A stretch of DNA of 56,351 nt from an uncultured Lachnospiraceae bacterium (GCA_947305245.1 CAMZDG010000005.1:90891-147241), one strand, 5' to 3'; positions 25,456-36,700 are shown, counted from the first letter of the stretch. Made by a program: numbers and translations. The notes: generated by a model from the sequence alone, not told the origin.

Positions 25456-26317
25456 TTTTTTTGACGTAATAAAGGCATTTATTTATGGAATCGTGGAGGG
25501 CATCACCGAGTGGCTCCCCGTCAGCAGCACCGGGCACCTGATCCTGGTGGAGGAGTTTCTTCCTTTTAAGAACGTGAGCGAAGGGTTCTTTGACATGTTC
25601 GACGTGGTGATCCAGCTCGGCGCGATCCTGGCCGTGGTCATCCTCTTTTGGAATAAGATCTGGCCTTTCCAGCTTCCGCAGAGCCAGGAAAACCCGCAGT
25701 CTGGCATCCTTGGCTACGTGAAAATGGATAAGATCATTCTCTGGCTCAAGATCGCCGTGGCCTGTGTGCCAGCGGCCGTCATCGGCGTTTTGTTCGACGA
25801 CGTGTTTGACGCGCTGTTTTATAATCCCGTCTGCGTTTCCATCGCCCTGATCGTGTTCGGCGTGGCGTTTATCGTCGTGGAGAATTGGAACAAGAATCGG
25901 AAGCCCAAGGTGAGAAAGCTCGACGACATCACCTTCCAGACGGCGCTTCTCATCGGCGTGTTCCAGCTGATCGCAGCCATTTTCCCCGGCACCTCCCGCT
26001 CCGGCGCGACCATTGTTGGCGCACTCCTGATCGGCGTGAGCCGCACCATCGCCGCGGAATTTACCTTCTTCCTGGCCATTCCGGTCATGTTCGGTGCAAG
26101 TCTCCTAAAGATCGTGAAATTCATCTCCGACAACGGAGCCTTCACCGTACTGGAGTTTTTCCTGCTCCTGATCGGCACGATCGTTTCCTTTATCGTATCG
26201 CTCTTTATTGTCCGCTTCCTGATGGCATTTATCAAGAAACATAATTTCAAAATCTTTGGATGGTATCGCATTGCGCTGGGAATTATAGTACTGTTATATT
26301 TTGGCTTGGCAAAGTAA
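25448..26317 (+). CDS. uppP: Undecaprenyl-diphosphatase (UppP/BacA)
   Basis: An integral membrane phosphatase that regenerates undecaprenyl phosphate, the carrier for cell-wall precursors, and gives bacitracin tolerance. Both signature regions are seen: GIVEGITEWLPVSSTGHLIL near the N-terminus and FPGTSRSGATI near residue 185. The length of 289 residues and about eight membrane segments are typical. It overlaps the patatin-like gene; whether the two share lipid metabolism is inference. Confidence 0.96.
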   Translation: MDSFFDVIKAFIYGIVEGITEWLPVSSTGHLILVEEFLPFKNVSEGFFDMFDVVIQLGAILAVVILFWNKIWPFQLPQSQENPQSGILGYVKMDKIILWLKIAVACVPAAVIGVLFDDVFDALFYNPVCVSIALIVFGVAFIVVENWNKNRKPKVRKLDDITFQTALLIGVFQLIAAIFPGTSRSGATIVGALLIGVSRTIAAEFTFFLAIPVMFGASLLKIVKFISDNGAFTVLEFFLLLIGTIVSFIVSLFIVRFLMAFIKKHNFKIFGWYRIALGIIVLLYFGLAK

Positions 26318-26408
26318 TTTCCCGATTTCATTGCCCAAAAAATCCTGTCAAGAATTAAAAATTCACAATTTTTTTTGATAAAATTTGTGTATTTTTTCGA
26401 CAGAAAGG

Positions 26409-26437
26409 TTGACAAGCGAAAAGAAACACGCTATATT
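26409..26437 (+). promoter_or_regulatory. Strong promoter of the DUF6465 gene
   Basis: TTGACA (26409-26414), 17 bases, TATATT (26432-26437). Confidence 0.85.
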
Positions 26438-26451
26438 ATTAGGCGACAAGC

Positions 26452-26490
26452 GCGCAACCCGCGCTGAAATAATTAAAAAAAAGGTTGCGC
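26452..26490 (+). promoter_or_regulatory. 5' leader hairpin of the DUF6465 transcript
   Basis: GCGCAACC (26452-26459) is complementary to GGTTGCGC (26483-26490) with an A-rich loop. It lies at or near the transcript start and may protect the RNA or affect translation. Confidence 0.5.
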
Positions 26491-26527
26491 AGAAAGCGCA
26501 CGAGGTTTGAAGAAGGGAGATACCATC

Positions 26528-27022
26528 ATGGCAGAAGAAAAGGTAATCGCAGAAGTTAAGGCAGAAGAAGTAAAGAAGGAAGCTGTTAAGCCCGTTGCAA
26601 AGAAGGCAGTAGCTAAGAAGCCCGTTGCAAAGAAGGAAGAGAAGCCTGCAGCAGAGAAGAAGGCAGTTGCTAAGAAGGCAGAGAAGCCCGCAGCAGAGAA
26701 GAAGGCAGTTGCTAAGAAGGCAGAGAAGCCCGCGGCAGAGAAGAAGGCAGTTGCTAAGAAGGCAGAGAAGCCCGCAGCAGAGAAGAAGGCTCCTGCTAAG
26801 AAGGCAGAGAAGAAGGTTGCTGCAAAGGCTACCGTATTCGTTCAGTTCGCTGGCAAGTCTTTCTCTCAGGACGAGCTGGTTAAGATCGCTAAGGACGTTT
26901 GGCAGTATGACATGAACATGAAGGCTGATGATTTCAAGACCGTTGAGATCTACGTAAAGCCTGAAGAGAACACCGCATACTTCGTAGTAAACGGCGAGTT
27001 CCCCGGCAGCTTCGTACTGTAA
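26528..27022 (+). CDS. Lys/Ala-rich protein with C-terminal DUF6465 domain
   Basis: Residues 1-~100 are a histone-H1-like tail made of Lys, Ala, Glu and Pro, including four perfect or near-perfect 14-residue units (PAAEKKAVAKKAEK). The last ~65 residues, starting near TVFVQFAGKSFSQDEL, form a compact domain of the DUF6465 family found in Clostridia. The tail carries a net positive charge and could bind nucleic acid or anionic polymers. The ATG at 26528 follows GGGAGA; an upstream in-frame ATG at 26507 is less well placed. A strong promoter and terminator suggest high, independent expression. Function is unknown. Confidence 0.85.
   Translation: MAEEKVIAEVKAEEVKKEAVKPVAKKAVAKKPVAKKEEKPAAEKKAVAKKAEKPAAEKKAVAKKAEKPAAEKKAVAKKAEKPAAEKKAPAKKAEKKVAAKATVFVQFAGKSFSQDELVKIAKDVWQYDMNMKADDFKTVEIYVKPEENTAYFVVNGEFPGSFVL
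26645..26812 (+). repeat. Four tandem 42-nt coding repeats
   Basis: Each unit encodes PAAEKKAVAKKAEK; the last has P in place of V. The nucleotide sequence is nearly identical between units, so copy number may vary between strains. Confidence 0.9.
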
Positions 27023-27058
27023 TCCGCAGCTGAATGACAAAAGAATAAGAAATGAGGC

Positions 27059-27098
27059 AAAACCCTTTTTCGGAAAGCGAAAGAGGGTTTTTCTTTTA
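27059..27098 (+). terminator. Terminator of the DUF6465 gene
   Basis: AAAACCCTTTTTCG and CGAAAGAGGGTTTT form a 14-bp stem followed by a T-rich tract. Confidence 0.92.
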
Positions 27099-27131
27099 TA
27101 CTTTTTTAAGAAATATTTCTCGGAAAATAGG

Positions 27132-27160
27132 TTGACAATAAAGAGGCATGGGTGTATGTT
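27132..27160 (+). promoter_or_regulatory. Heat-shock operon promoter
   Basis: TTGACA (27132-27137), 17 bases, TATGTT (27155-27160), immediately upstream of CIRCE. Confidence 0.85.
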
Positions 27161-27174
27161 AAGTACACAAGGTG

Positions 27175-27201
27175 TTAGCACTCTATGAGGTTGAGTGCTA
27201 A
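27175..27201. promoter_or_regulatory. CIRCE operator (HrcA binding site)
   Basis: TTAGCACTC-N9-GAGTGCTAA, a perfect match to the canonical controlling inverted repeat of chaperone expression. It sits between the promoter and hrcA, so HrcA represses its own operon. Confidence 0.98.
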
Positions 27202-27225
27202 CAAGTCCAAAAGAGGTGATCTCCG

Positions 27226-28254
27226 GTGGAATTAGATGAGAGAAAAAAGAAGATACTGAAGGCAGTGATCCGGAATTACCTGGAGACAGGGGAACCGGTT
27301 GGCAGCCGCACGATCTCAAAGTACACGGACTTAAACCTCAGCTCCGCAACGATCCGTAATGAAATGGCGGATCTGGAGGAGATGGGCTACATCCTGCAGC
27401 CTCATACCTCGGCAGGCCGAATTCCTTCTGATCAGGGCTACCGCTTCTACGTGGACACCATGATGGAGGAAAAGGACCGGGAGATGGTGGAGCTAAAGGA
27501 AATGCTCCTCGAGCGTCAGGATAAGATGGAGACCCTCTTAAAGCAGGTGGCCAAGGTGGTGGCGCAAAACACCCAGTACGCGGCCATGATCTCCGCTCCT
27601 TCAACGCACCGCAACAAGGTGAAGTTCATTCAGCTCTCCCGCGTGAATCCGGGGCAGCTCCTCGCGGTGATCGTCGTGGAAGGGAACGTGATCAAGAATA
27701 ACATCATTCCCGTGGCAGAGGATCTGTCCGATGAGAATCTCCTGAAGCTGAACATTCTCCTGAACACGCACCTGAACGGACTTTCCATGGAGGAGATCAA
27801 TCTTGGCATCATCGCGGCGCTAAAGTCGCAGGCGGGCATCCACGGAAACATCATCGGTGAGGTGATCGACGCGGTGGGGGAGGCCATCAAGGCGGATGAG
27901 GACCTGGAGATCTATACCAGCGGCACCAATAACATTTTCCGTTACCCGGAGCTGACGGACAACGGAAAGGCAAGTGAGCTGGTGGGAACCTTTGAGGAGA
28001 AGCAGCAGCTTGGCAGCCTGATCCAGGAGAGCCTGGAAAATGAAGAGGGCACGGGCATTCAAGTATATATCGGTGATGAGGCGCCACTTCAGAGCATGAA
28101 GGATTGCAGCGTGGTCACCGCCACGTATGAGCTTGGCGAAGGCATGAAGGGAACCATCGGGATCGTGGGACCGAAGCGGATGGATTACGACAAGGTGATC
28201 GGAACGCTTCGTACCATTCAGAGCAAGCTGGATGAATTATATCGGAAAGAATGA
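27226..28254 (+). CDS. hrcA: Heat-inducible transcription repressor HrcA
   Basis: The repressor of class I heat-shock genes, binding CIRCE and kept active by the GroE chaperonin in Bacillus. The N-terminal winged helix shows LDERKKKILKAVIRNYLETG and SSATIRNEMADLEEMGYI. The rest is the HrcA GAF-like dimerisation domain ending in YDKVIGTLRTIQSKLDELY. The start is GTG at 27226 behind AGAGGTGAT, giving 342 residues. It is the first gene of the operon, downstream of a perfect CIRCE. Confidence 0.97.
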   Translation: MELDERKKKILKAVIRNYLETGEPVGSRTISKYTDLNLSSATIRNEMADLEEMGYILQPHTSAGRIPSDQGYRFYVDTMMEEKDREMVELKEMLLERQDKMETLLKQVAKVVAQNTQYAAMISAPSTHRNKVKFIQLSRVNPGQLLAVIVVEGNVIKNNIIPVAEDLSDENLLKLNILLNTHLNGLSMEEINLGIIAALKSQAGIHGNIIGEVIDAVGEAIKADEDLEIYTSGTNNIFRYPELTDNGKASELVGTFEEKQQLGSLIQESLENEEGTGIQVYIGDEAPLQSMKDCSVVTATYELGEGMKGTIGIVGPKRMDYDKVIGTLRTIQSKLDELYRKE

Positions 28255-28300
28255 TCTGATCTCCCCATAGGGAGGCGGATTTGGAAAGGAAATGAGGAAC

Positions 28301-29017
28301 ATGGCAGAGCAGGAAAAGGAAAAGGCTTCGGCAGAAATGGCGCAGGAGACCGTGGAAACGGAAGCTTTGGCTGAAGAGGCAAAGGAGACGGAAGCGGCTG
28401 AGCTTTCCGAGGAGGCAAAGGACCTCGGGGAGGAGGCCAAGGCGCAGAGCCCTGACGAGGAAGCAGAGGAGGAAGAGCCCGTGGACGAAGAGTCGGAGGG
28501 CGATGAGGAAAAGGAAGGCGAAGGAAAGAAATCCTGGGCCGAGCGAAGGGCCGAAAAGAAGCAGGCTAAGCAGAAGACGGAGGCCATGAAGGAGCAGATC
28601 GATCAGCTCGAGGATCGGGTAAAGCGTCAGCTGGCCGAATTCGAAAACTTCCGAAATCGGACGGAGCGAGAGAAGCAGGCGATGTTCGAGACCGGGGCGC
28701 GCAGCGTGATCGAAAAGATCCTTCCCGTGGTTGATAATTTTGAGAGAGGGCTGGCGACCGTTGGCCCAGAGAAGCAGGACGATCCTTTCGTGGATGGAAT
28801 GAACAAGGTTTACAAGCAGCTCATCACGGAGCTGGACAACATTGGAGTGAAACCCATCGAAGCGGTCGGCAAGGAATTTGATCCCAGCCTTCACAATGCG
28901 GTGATGCAGGTGGAGAGCGAGGAATATGAGTCGGGAATTGTGGCTCAGGAGTTACAAAAAGGTTACACCTATAGAGACACGGTGGTCCGCCACAGTATGG
29001 TCTCCGTAGTGCAATAA
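28301..29017 (+). CDS. grpE: Nucleotide exchange factor GrpE
   Basis: Exchanges ADP for ATP on DnaK. The C-terminal head shows RQLAEFENFRNRTEREK (coiled-coil end), VDNFERGL and VMQVESEEYESGIV followed by a GYTYRDTVVRHSMV-like end. The first ~85 residues form an unusually long acidic Glu/Ala-rich tail. The ATG at 28301, ten bases after GGAAAGGA, is preferred over 28292. It lies between hrcA and dnaK as usual. Confidence 0.95.
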   Translation: MAEQEKEKASAEMAQETVETEALAEEAKETEAAELSEEAKDLGEEAKAQSPDEEAEEEEPVDEESEGDEEKEGEGKKSWAERRAEKKQAKQKTEAMKEQIDQLEDRVKRQLAEFENFRNRTEREKQAMFETGARSVIEKILPVVDNFERGLATVGPEKQDDPFVDGMNKVYKQLITELDNIGVKPIEAVGKEFDPSLHNAVMQVESEEYESGIVAQELQKGYTYRDTVVRHSMVSVVQ

Positions 29018-29035
29018 AGGCGCAGTGAAGCGAAG

Positions 29036-29098
29036 AACCCCCGAAGAAAATGCTGACTCTGCATATGAGGCAGAATTTTCTTCGCGGATAGTGGGGTT
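29036..29098 (+). promoter_or_regulatory. Intercistronic hairpin between grpE and dnaK
   Basis: AACCCC and GAAGAAAAT (29036-29051) pair with ATTTTCTTC and GGGGTT (29075-29098); an inner CTGCATATGAGGCAG hairpin tops it. There is no T run, so RNA processing or stability is more likely than termination. Confidence 0.5.
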
Positions 29099-29143
29099 TG
29101 AACAAACGAAGCTAAATTATATCCGCGCAGCGGATTTTATTAG

Positions 29144-31297
<2,154 letters not shown>

Positions 31298-31326
31298 AAA
31301 AAATATGTATTAGAAAGGCTATAAAA

Positions 31327-32502
31327 ATGGCGGAACAAAAGCGAGATTATTATGAGGTCCTCGGCGTAGACAAGTCAGCCGACGAAGCAGCCCTCAAAAA
31401 AGCATATCGTACCTTGGCAAAGAAGTATCATCCCGACGCTAATCCCGGGGACAAGGAAGCGGAGCAAAAATTTAAGGAAGCTTCAGAGGCATATGCCGTG
31501 CTGAGTGACCCGGAGAAGAGAAGGCAGTATGATCAGTTCGGCCATGCAGCCTTTGACGGCGGCGCCGGCGGAGCTGGCGGATTCGACTTTAGCGGAATGG
31601 ATTTCAGCGATATCTTTGGAGATATCTTTGGCGATATTTTTGGCGGCGGAAGATCCCGCGGCGCCGGCAATGGCCCCATGAAGGGATCGAACCTTCGCAC
31701 GAGCGTGCGCATTACCTTTGAGGAAGCCGTATTTGGCTGTAAGAAGGAGATCGAGCTGACGGTCAAGGAGACCTGTAAGACCTGTAACGGCAGCGGCGCA
31801 AAGCCCGGCACACAGCCGGAAACCTGTTCGAAATGTGGCGGTAAGGGCCAGGTGGTATTCACCCAGCAGTCCTTCTTTGGAACGGTCCGCAACGTGCAGG
31901 CCTGCCCGAACTGTCAGGGAACCGGTAAGATCATTAAGGAAAAGTGCGTGGATTGCCGCGGAACTGGCTTCATCCCCATGAAGAAGCGGTACTCCTGCGA
32001 CATTCCTGCAGGCATTGACAATGGACAGTCCATCCGTATGCCTGGACTTGGCGAGCCCGGCGTGAACGGCGGTCCCAGAGGTGACGTGCTTGTTGAGGTC
32101 ATTGTGGGAAGACATCCCATCTTCCAGCGTCAGGACGTCAACATCTTTTCCACCGTGCCCATTTCCTTCCCTGTAGCCGCATTGGGCGGTGAGATCTTCA
32201 TCGATACCGTGGACGGCAAGGTGATCTATGACGTAAAGCCCGGAACTCAGACGGATACCCGTGTGCGCCTAAAGGGCAAGGGCGTTCCTTCCGTGCGCAA
32301 CAAGGAAATCCGCGGAGACCATTACGTAACGCTTGTGGTGCAGGTTCCTGACAAGCTGAGCAACGAGGCGAAGGAACTGCTGAAGCAGTTTGACCAGGCA
32401 AATGATGACTCCCTCACGGCCGTGCAGAGAGCCTCCGGCTCGAAGGAGGAAAAGAAGGATGAAGGCCACGGCGGAAAGAAAAAGAAGTTCTGGGAGAAAT
32501 AG
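31327..32502 (+). CDS. dnaJ: Chaperone DnaJ (Hsp40, type I)
   Basis: Stimulates DnaK ATPase and delivers unfolded clients. The J-domain carries HPD in [11 protein letters not shown], followed by a Gly/Phe-rich stretch rich in GDIFGG. The zinc region has all four CxxCxGxG motifs ([32 protein letters not shown]), then the C-terminal substrate-binding domains. At 391 residues it is full length. It starts after GAAAGG downstream of the repeat element. Confidence 0.98.
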   Translation: MAEQKRDYYEVLGVDKSADEAALKKAYRTLAKKYHPDANPGDKEAEQKFKEASEAYAVLSDPEKRRQYDQFGHAAFDGGAGGAGGFDFSGMDFSDIFGDIFGDIFGGGRSRGAGNGPMKGSNLRTSVRITFEEAVFGCKKEIELTVKETCKTCNGSGAKPGTQPETCSKCGGKGQVVFTQQSFFGTVRNVQACPNCQGTGKIIKEKCVDCRGTGFIPMKKRYSCDIPAGIDNGQSIRMPGLGEPGVNGGPRGDVLVEVIVGRHPIFQRQDVNIFSTVPISFPVAALGGEIFIDTVDGKVIYDVKPGTQTDTRVRLKGKGVPSVRNKEIRGDHYVTLVVQVPDKLSNEAKELLKQFDQANDDSLTAVQRASGSKEEKKDEGHGGKKKKFWEK

Positions 32503-32511
32503 GCAGGATCC

Positions 32512-34242
32512 ATGAAAAAACTGATTCAAGATCCAAGAGTAAAATATGCATTTATCCTGTTCCACGTGCTGTGTTCGTTCTTATGGGCGGGTCACGTTTT
32601 TAAGAACCTTGGGGTGATCGCCATCGGTACAAAGGTGGTGAACCCCATCGTGAGCGACCGCTTTGAGATCGTCATGGCACGTGTTTTGTCAGAGTGCTTT
32701 GCAATCTTGATCATTTGGTGCTTTTGGCAGTTGGTATTCCACTTGTTACAAAAGTTTCGTAAGTCCTACATGGTCTTTTTGGCGATCTGGCTGATCGGTC
32801 TGATCCTTCTTTTGCTGGGATGGCCTGCCGTGTTTGAGCAAAGCAATGACAATTACATTACCTATTCCTGCGCCGTTCGCCTGACACCGGATTATTGGCA
32901 CTGCGCTTATTCCGGCTTTGTCTATGCCGGATGTCTTCTGTTTTTCCCGGCGGATTTTATGATCACCGTGGTCCAATGGTCCTTTATGGCATTCCTTCTT
33001 GCGTATGCATTTTATCGTTTGGAGACCATTGCACCGAGACTGCGATTTCTTATCTTTGGTTTCTGGCTGCTTCCCAATACCTATCTGATGTCACAGGACA
33101 GCTATCGGATCCTGCAATATTTGATCGTTGCCCTGTTATACCTTGTGATTCTTTTCTCTGACATTCTGGAAAACAGGGAAAGAACGACAAAAGAAGCGCT
33201 CGGCCTTGCAGCTTTGGGAGCCTTTCTTTGCGTGTGGAGAACGGAAGGTGCCATTTTCAGCTTTGTGTTCTATCTGATCCACGTGATCTGCACGCAGAAA
33301 GGAACCATTTGGAGCAAATCGAGACGCCTTTTATGCTTTATTATTTTATTTTTCCTGATCATGATCCCGCAAAAGATCGGTGAGATCAAATATTATGGGA
33401 ATGATTATTTTGTGATCAACTCCATGTATCCCCTGCAATGCCTTCTGAATAATCCGAACACGGATCTTGGCTATGCGCGGGCCGCACAGGATCTGGAAGC
33501 CATAGAAGCCGTGGTTCCCGTGGCTGTCGTCAAGGAATATGGTTTGGACGGATATCGCAGATATAATTATCACGTGAAGGGAAATCCTGACTTCAATCAA
33601 TCCGCGGCGACAAAAGAGCAAAGCAAGGCGCTCCTTAGCGCGTATGTCAGCATCCTGCTCCATAATCCCGAGAATGCCGCAAAACTAGTCTGGGATAATG
33701 TTTTATATGCGTTTTCCGCGAGACATGCCTATTATTGGGCGGTTCCGATCCCGGAAGAGGAGCACGTGCCCCTTGCACAGTGGGGGACGGAGATGTGGAG
33801 TAATACGGCATTCGATCTCTATTCCAATGCGCATACCGTGAAGTGGGCGGAGCTTGTGTCTCCGCTTGGCCTTGGACAAAGGCTGACGGGCTTTTGGGTG
33901 AATTATAAGGCAAAGCTGTTTCAAAAGCGGATCTTCTTCTATGCCTTTTTCGTTTTCCTGGCAATCAATCTTATCATCTTTCTTGCGGGAACGATCCTGT
34001 CCCTTCGAAAAAAGGATGGGAAGTACTTTGCATTCGGCCTTTCCGGACTTGCAATGCTGGGAGAGTACGCGGCGATCCTGTTAGTGGCGCCGGTTCCCGC
34101 CAGTGTATACTTCCTGATCGCTGATTACGTGACGATCGCGCTTGGGGGGTATGCCTTCCTGTTTTATACGCGCAGGATTCAAGTGAAAACGGAAAATGGG
34201 AGAGCGGACCAAGAAGTGGCAGATCAGAAGGCGGATCAATAA
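32512..34242 (+). CDS. Polytopic membrane protein, possibly GT-C glycosyltransferase-like
   Basis: A 576-residue protein with about ten to twelve membrane segments and a ~100-residue extracellular loop near residues 300-440 (QKIGEIKYYGNDYFVINSMY followed by an EYGLDGYRRYNYHVKGN-like part). The general build, including LCVWRTEGAIFSFVFYLI after a group of helices, is like membrane glycosyltransferases or O-antigen-type proteins, but no catalytic motif is certain. It begins nine bases after dnaJ, with no terminator between, so it may be read from the heat-shock transcript. A bidirectional terminator follows. Function is unknown. Confidence 0.75.
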   Translation: MKKLIQDPRVKYAFILFHVLCSFLWAGHVFKNLGVIAIGTKVVNPIVSDRFEIVMARVLSECFAILIIWCFWQLVFHLLQKFRKSYMVFLAIWLIGLILLLLGWPAVFEQSNDNYITYSCAVRLTPDYWHCAYSGFVYAGCLLFFPADFMITVVQWSFMAFLLAYAFYRLETIAPRLRFLIFGFWLLPNTYLMSQDSYRILQYLIVALLYLVILFSDILENRERTTKEALGLAALGAFLCVWRTEGAIFSFVFYLIHVICTQKGTIWSKSRRLLCFIILFFLIMIPQKIGEIKYYGNDYFVINSMYPLQCLLNNPNTDLGYARAAQDLEAIEAVVPVAVVKEYGLDGYRRYNYHVKGNPDFNQSAATKEQSKALLSAYVSILLHNPENAAKLVWDNVLYAFSARHAYYWAVPIPEEEHVPLAQWGTEMWSNTAFDLYSNAHTVKWAELVSPLGLGQRLTGFWVNYKAKLFQKRIFFYAFFVFLAINLIIFLAGTILSLRKKDGKYFAFGLSGLAMLGEYAAILLVAPVPASVYFLIADYVTIALGGYAFLFYTRRIQVKTENGRADQEVADQKADQ

Positions 34243-34267
34243 GAAAAAGACAAATAGAAAGACAAAT

Positions 34268-34314
34268 AAAAAGAGCAGAAAATCAAGTGGATTGGTTTTC
34301 TGCTCTTTGTTTTT
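34268..34314. terminator. Bidirectional terminator between convergent genes
   Basis: AAAGAGCAGAAAA (34270-34282) pairs perfectly with TTTTCTGCTCTTT (34296-34308). Flanking A-rich and T-rich tracts make it usable from both sides. Confidence 0.9.
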
Positions 34315-35578
34315 ACTTTACGGGGCCCATGGTATTTTTCAGGCTTTGGTATTCGGCCTGCATCTTCTGGAAGGTTTCCGTATCGCCTTCAGAGGAGTCA
34401 GGATGGTAAGCCTTGCAAAGATTCTTATATCGTTTTTCCAGCTTTTCCGGCGTATCGCAGCCAGCAAAGAAGGTGGACGTCCCGGCGGGATTTTGAAGCT
34501 CGTCCTTCAGTCTTGCGGCCAGCTTTTCCACGTCATCACGCTGTCTGTCCAGGAGCTGGATCTGCGGGATCAGCTGCCGGAAGCGGTGCACCGCTATGTT
34601 CTTTTTCCCGGAACATTCCTCCACAAGGGGATTGAGATTTCTCATGTAAATGCCCCAATAGCTTCGAAGCAGGGGATTGTCCTTCTGATCCAGAACGGAA
34701 GTAACCTGCTGCCCTAAGGCTTCGAGGCCGTTTAAGTGATCCTCCAGCTTCTTCATGTAGACAAGATTCTGTTCCACTTCTTCCGAGGAACCGGAGGCCA
34801 TTTTCAGATCGCTCTTTACGAGATCCGTGATCTCATTGGAGATCTCCTGGCCGGTCATCCGAAGCTCCTGTCCCCATTCATGCCATTCGTTCGCTAGTGC
34901 CATGACGCCCACGATGATCACCCCGATGATAATGACGTAGATCAAAATGCCGAAGATCACGGAGTGGACGGGACACATGGACATATACTTGAACAGCCCG
35001 ATCCCAAAGGCTTTCTTAATATTGCTGCTCAGGTTGATCAGCGTGCAAAGGACCAGCAGGGCGCTGAAGGTGATGGCGATGACGTAGGAGAGGGAAACAA
35101 TCGTGGTGATCAGCCAGCTTAGGCCCTTCAGGAGGGTAAAGAAGCAACACGCGATGGCGTTTGGCACCTTCTTTCCGTTGAGGGACAGTATCTTGTAATC
35201 CGCCTCACACTGCGTGAACAGGGAGAGATATCCGTTGTAGGTGATCTCATAGAGGCTGTCAAACAATGAGATCAGGAAATTCCATGCGACGATGACCACG
35301 CCGGAGATGAGGGCGAAGCCCCAGCCGACAAATAGCATGATCAGACCGATGGCCACGGACAGGAGGAGGAACCCGATGATGAGTTCTCCGATATTCTTTG
35401 GCGTGGTCGCGGTCACGAGAAGTGTGATCACGATGCCGGCGATCAGGGCGAGGCCGAGGAAGATGGTGATCTTTTCGAAGGCCTTGGCAACGAGCTTAAA
35501 GAAGGTCGCAAGGAGCAGCAGGGGGAGTGCCAACAGGGAGAGACCATCGATTTTAATGACTTTTAACGCTTTCTGCAT
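34313..35578 (-). CDS. Membrane protein with C-terminal J-domain
   Basis: Residues 1-~235 hold about six membrane segments. A charged, probably coiled region (about 240-370, QNLVYMKKLEDHLNGLEALG) leads to a short J-domain at the very end (about 373-418). There helix II ends in NLCKAYHPDSSEGD and helix III is FQKMQAEYQSLKNTM. The HPD tripeptide needed to stimulate DnaK is intact; the helix I part is shortened. It lies on the - strand directly beyond dnaJ, 17 bases after a lipoprotein gene, so the two are an operon. It may recruit DnaK to the membrane; this is inference from the motif and the location. Confidence 0.8.
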   Translation of the reverse strand: MQKALKVIKIDGLSLLALPLLLLATFFKLVAKAFEKITIFLGLALIAGIVITLLVTATTPKNIGELIIGFLLLSVAIGLIMLFVGWGFALISGVVIVAWNFLISLFDSLYEITYNGYLSLFTQCEADYKILSLNGKKVPNAIACCFFTLLKGLSWLITTIVSLSYVIAITFSALLVLCTLINLSSNIKKAFGIGLFKYMSMCPVHSVIFGILIYVIIIGVIIVGVMALANEWHEWGQELRMTGQEISNEITDLVKSDLKMASGSSEEVEQNLVYMKKLEDHLNGLEALGQQVTSVLDQKDNPLLRSYWGIYMRNLNPLVEECSGKKNIAVHRFRQLIPQIQLLDRQRDDVEKLAARLKDELQNPAGTSTFFAGCDTPEKLEKRYKNLCKAYHPDSSEGDTETFQKMQAEYQSLKNTMGPVK

Positions 35579-35595
35579 GATTTCACCCTCCCTTC

Positions 35596-36510
35596 TTATT
35601 CAAACACTGCCATCTCATAAGTGATCTCCGAGATGGCTGAGCCGTCCGGCGTGAACGTGATCGTGATGCGGTCGCCGCTGACGGGATCCAGATAAATGGC
35701 TTTGGTCTCATCGAAATCCCAGCCATATAAAAAGAACCCTTCGAACCTTGTCGGCAGTCCGTACAGGCCTGTCTCCTTATGACATACCTTGGCGGGAGAC
35801 GTGCCAAGCGAAACGCCGTCCGGAAAGACAACCGTATTGCTTGTCACGGAGAGACTCACCACCTCACAGTTGGAGAGAGGCTGCTCCGTGGACATCTTAT
35901 TTTGTAACACGATGGTGATACCGCGCTCATTGTCCGTCAGAGTGGTTTTCTGATAGCCCTCCAGGACCTTATCCATGTCGGAGAGATCGAGCTCCGTGAT
36001 CACGTCCTTGATGGGCATGACCTTGCGGTTCACCTGCACCAGGCGGGAGAACTTGTCCGCGGAGAGGATCTCGGCCTCGGGATGAGATTCCATCCAGTGC
36101 TCCGTGAATTCCTCCACGTTCTCCGGTACGATCACGACGGCCGTCTCGCGGTTACGATCGAAAATAACGGTATCCTCGGTCGTCTTCACGTGGAGATGCG
36201 TAAGGCTGGTCAGCGAAGCGTAAACGGAGACCTTATAGGAGCCCGGATGGAGCGACACGCTCTGCTTGAAATCATTTTTCTGATTCAGCACGACTTCGTA
36301 ATACTTTTCCGTCGTTACGTTCGTCAGCGTCACCTTGATCTCATATTCCTTCTGCAGATTTTCCTCAAGCAGGGAAAACTCTTTTGGAAGGCCTTGGAAG
36401 ATGACGGTTCCGGCACAATCTCCCTCGTTGATCTTGCCGCGGTTTCCGCAGGAAGCCAATAATATAAACAGCGGGAGCATCAGGAGCAGAAGTCTTCGTT
36501 TTTTCTTCAT
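35596..36510 (-). CDS. Lipoprotein of unknown function
   Basis: Starts at the ATG at 36510 (304 residues), preceded by AAAGGAG. An in-frame ATG at 36579 is rejected because the signal peptide MKKKRRLLLLMLPLFILLASC begins at 36510. Lipobox LASC marks a surface lipoprotein. The mature part is beta-rich (LHPGSYKVSVYASLTSLTHL, then TEDTVIFDRNRETAVVIV), with no catalytic motif. It is the first gene of a two-gene - strand operon with the J-domain membrane protein. I do not recognise the family. Confidence 0.8.
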   Translation of the reverse strand: MKKKRRLLLLMLPLFILLASCGNRGKINEGDCAGTVIFQGLPKEFSLLEENLQKEYEIKVTLTNVTTEKYYEVVLNQKNDFKQSVSLHPGSYKVSVYASLTSLTHLHVKTTEDTVIFDRNRETAVVIVPENVEEFTEHWMESHPEAEILSADKFSRLVQVNRKVMPIKDVITELDLSDMDKVLEGYQKTTLTDNERGITIVLQNKMSTEQPLSNCEVVSLSVTSNTVVFPDGVSLGTSPAKVCHKETGLYGLPTRFEGFFLYGWDFDETKAIYLDPVSGDRITITFTPDGSAISEITYEMAVFE

Positions 36511-36543
36511 GGCGATTCTCCTTTGCAAAAAATCTTCTTCTCT

Positions 36544-36572
36544 ATTATAATTCCGCGGAAGCCGCAGTGCAA
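36544..36572 (-). promoter_or_regulatory. Promoter of the lipoprotein / J-domain operon
   Basis: On the - strand TTGCAC (36567-36572), 17 bases, TATAAT (36544-36549). It diverges from the prmA promoter. Confidence 0.75.
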
Positions 36573-36599
36573 CCTCCAAACACGGATTTTGTTTTTATT

Positions 36600-36628
36600 T
36601 TGACGTAATGGAGGAATGCGTATATAAT
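36600..36628 (+). promoter_or_regulatory. prmA promoter
   Basis: TTGACG (36600-36605), 17 bases, TATAAT (36623-36628). Confidence 0.8.
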
Positions 36629-36700
36629 TCTATTAACTATGCGATTCTTTGCGACAGATCCATGAAAGCGGCGGGAAAACCCGCGGGAGGAGAATTGTTT

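Noticed and set aside
26645..26812. CRISPR-like array
   Set aside because: The repeats are contiguous, in frame and coding; there are no spacers.
26363..27319. 318-residue - strand frame over the DUF6465 gene
   Set aside because: The Leu/Cys repeat is the reverse reading of the Lys/Ala coding repeats, and it also covers two promoters, CIRCE and a terminator.
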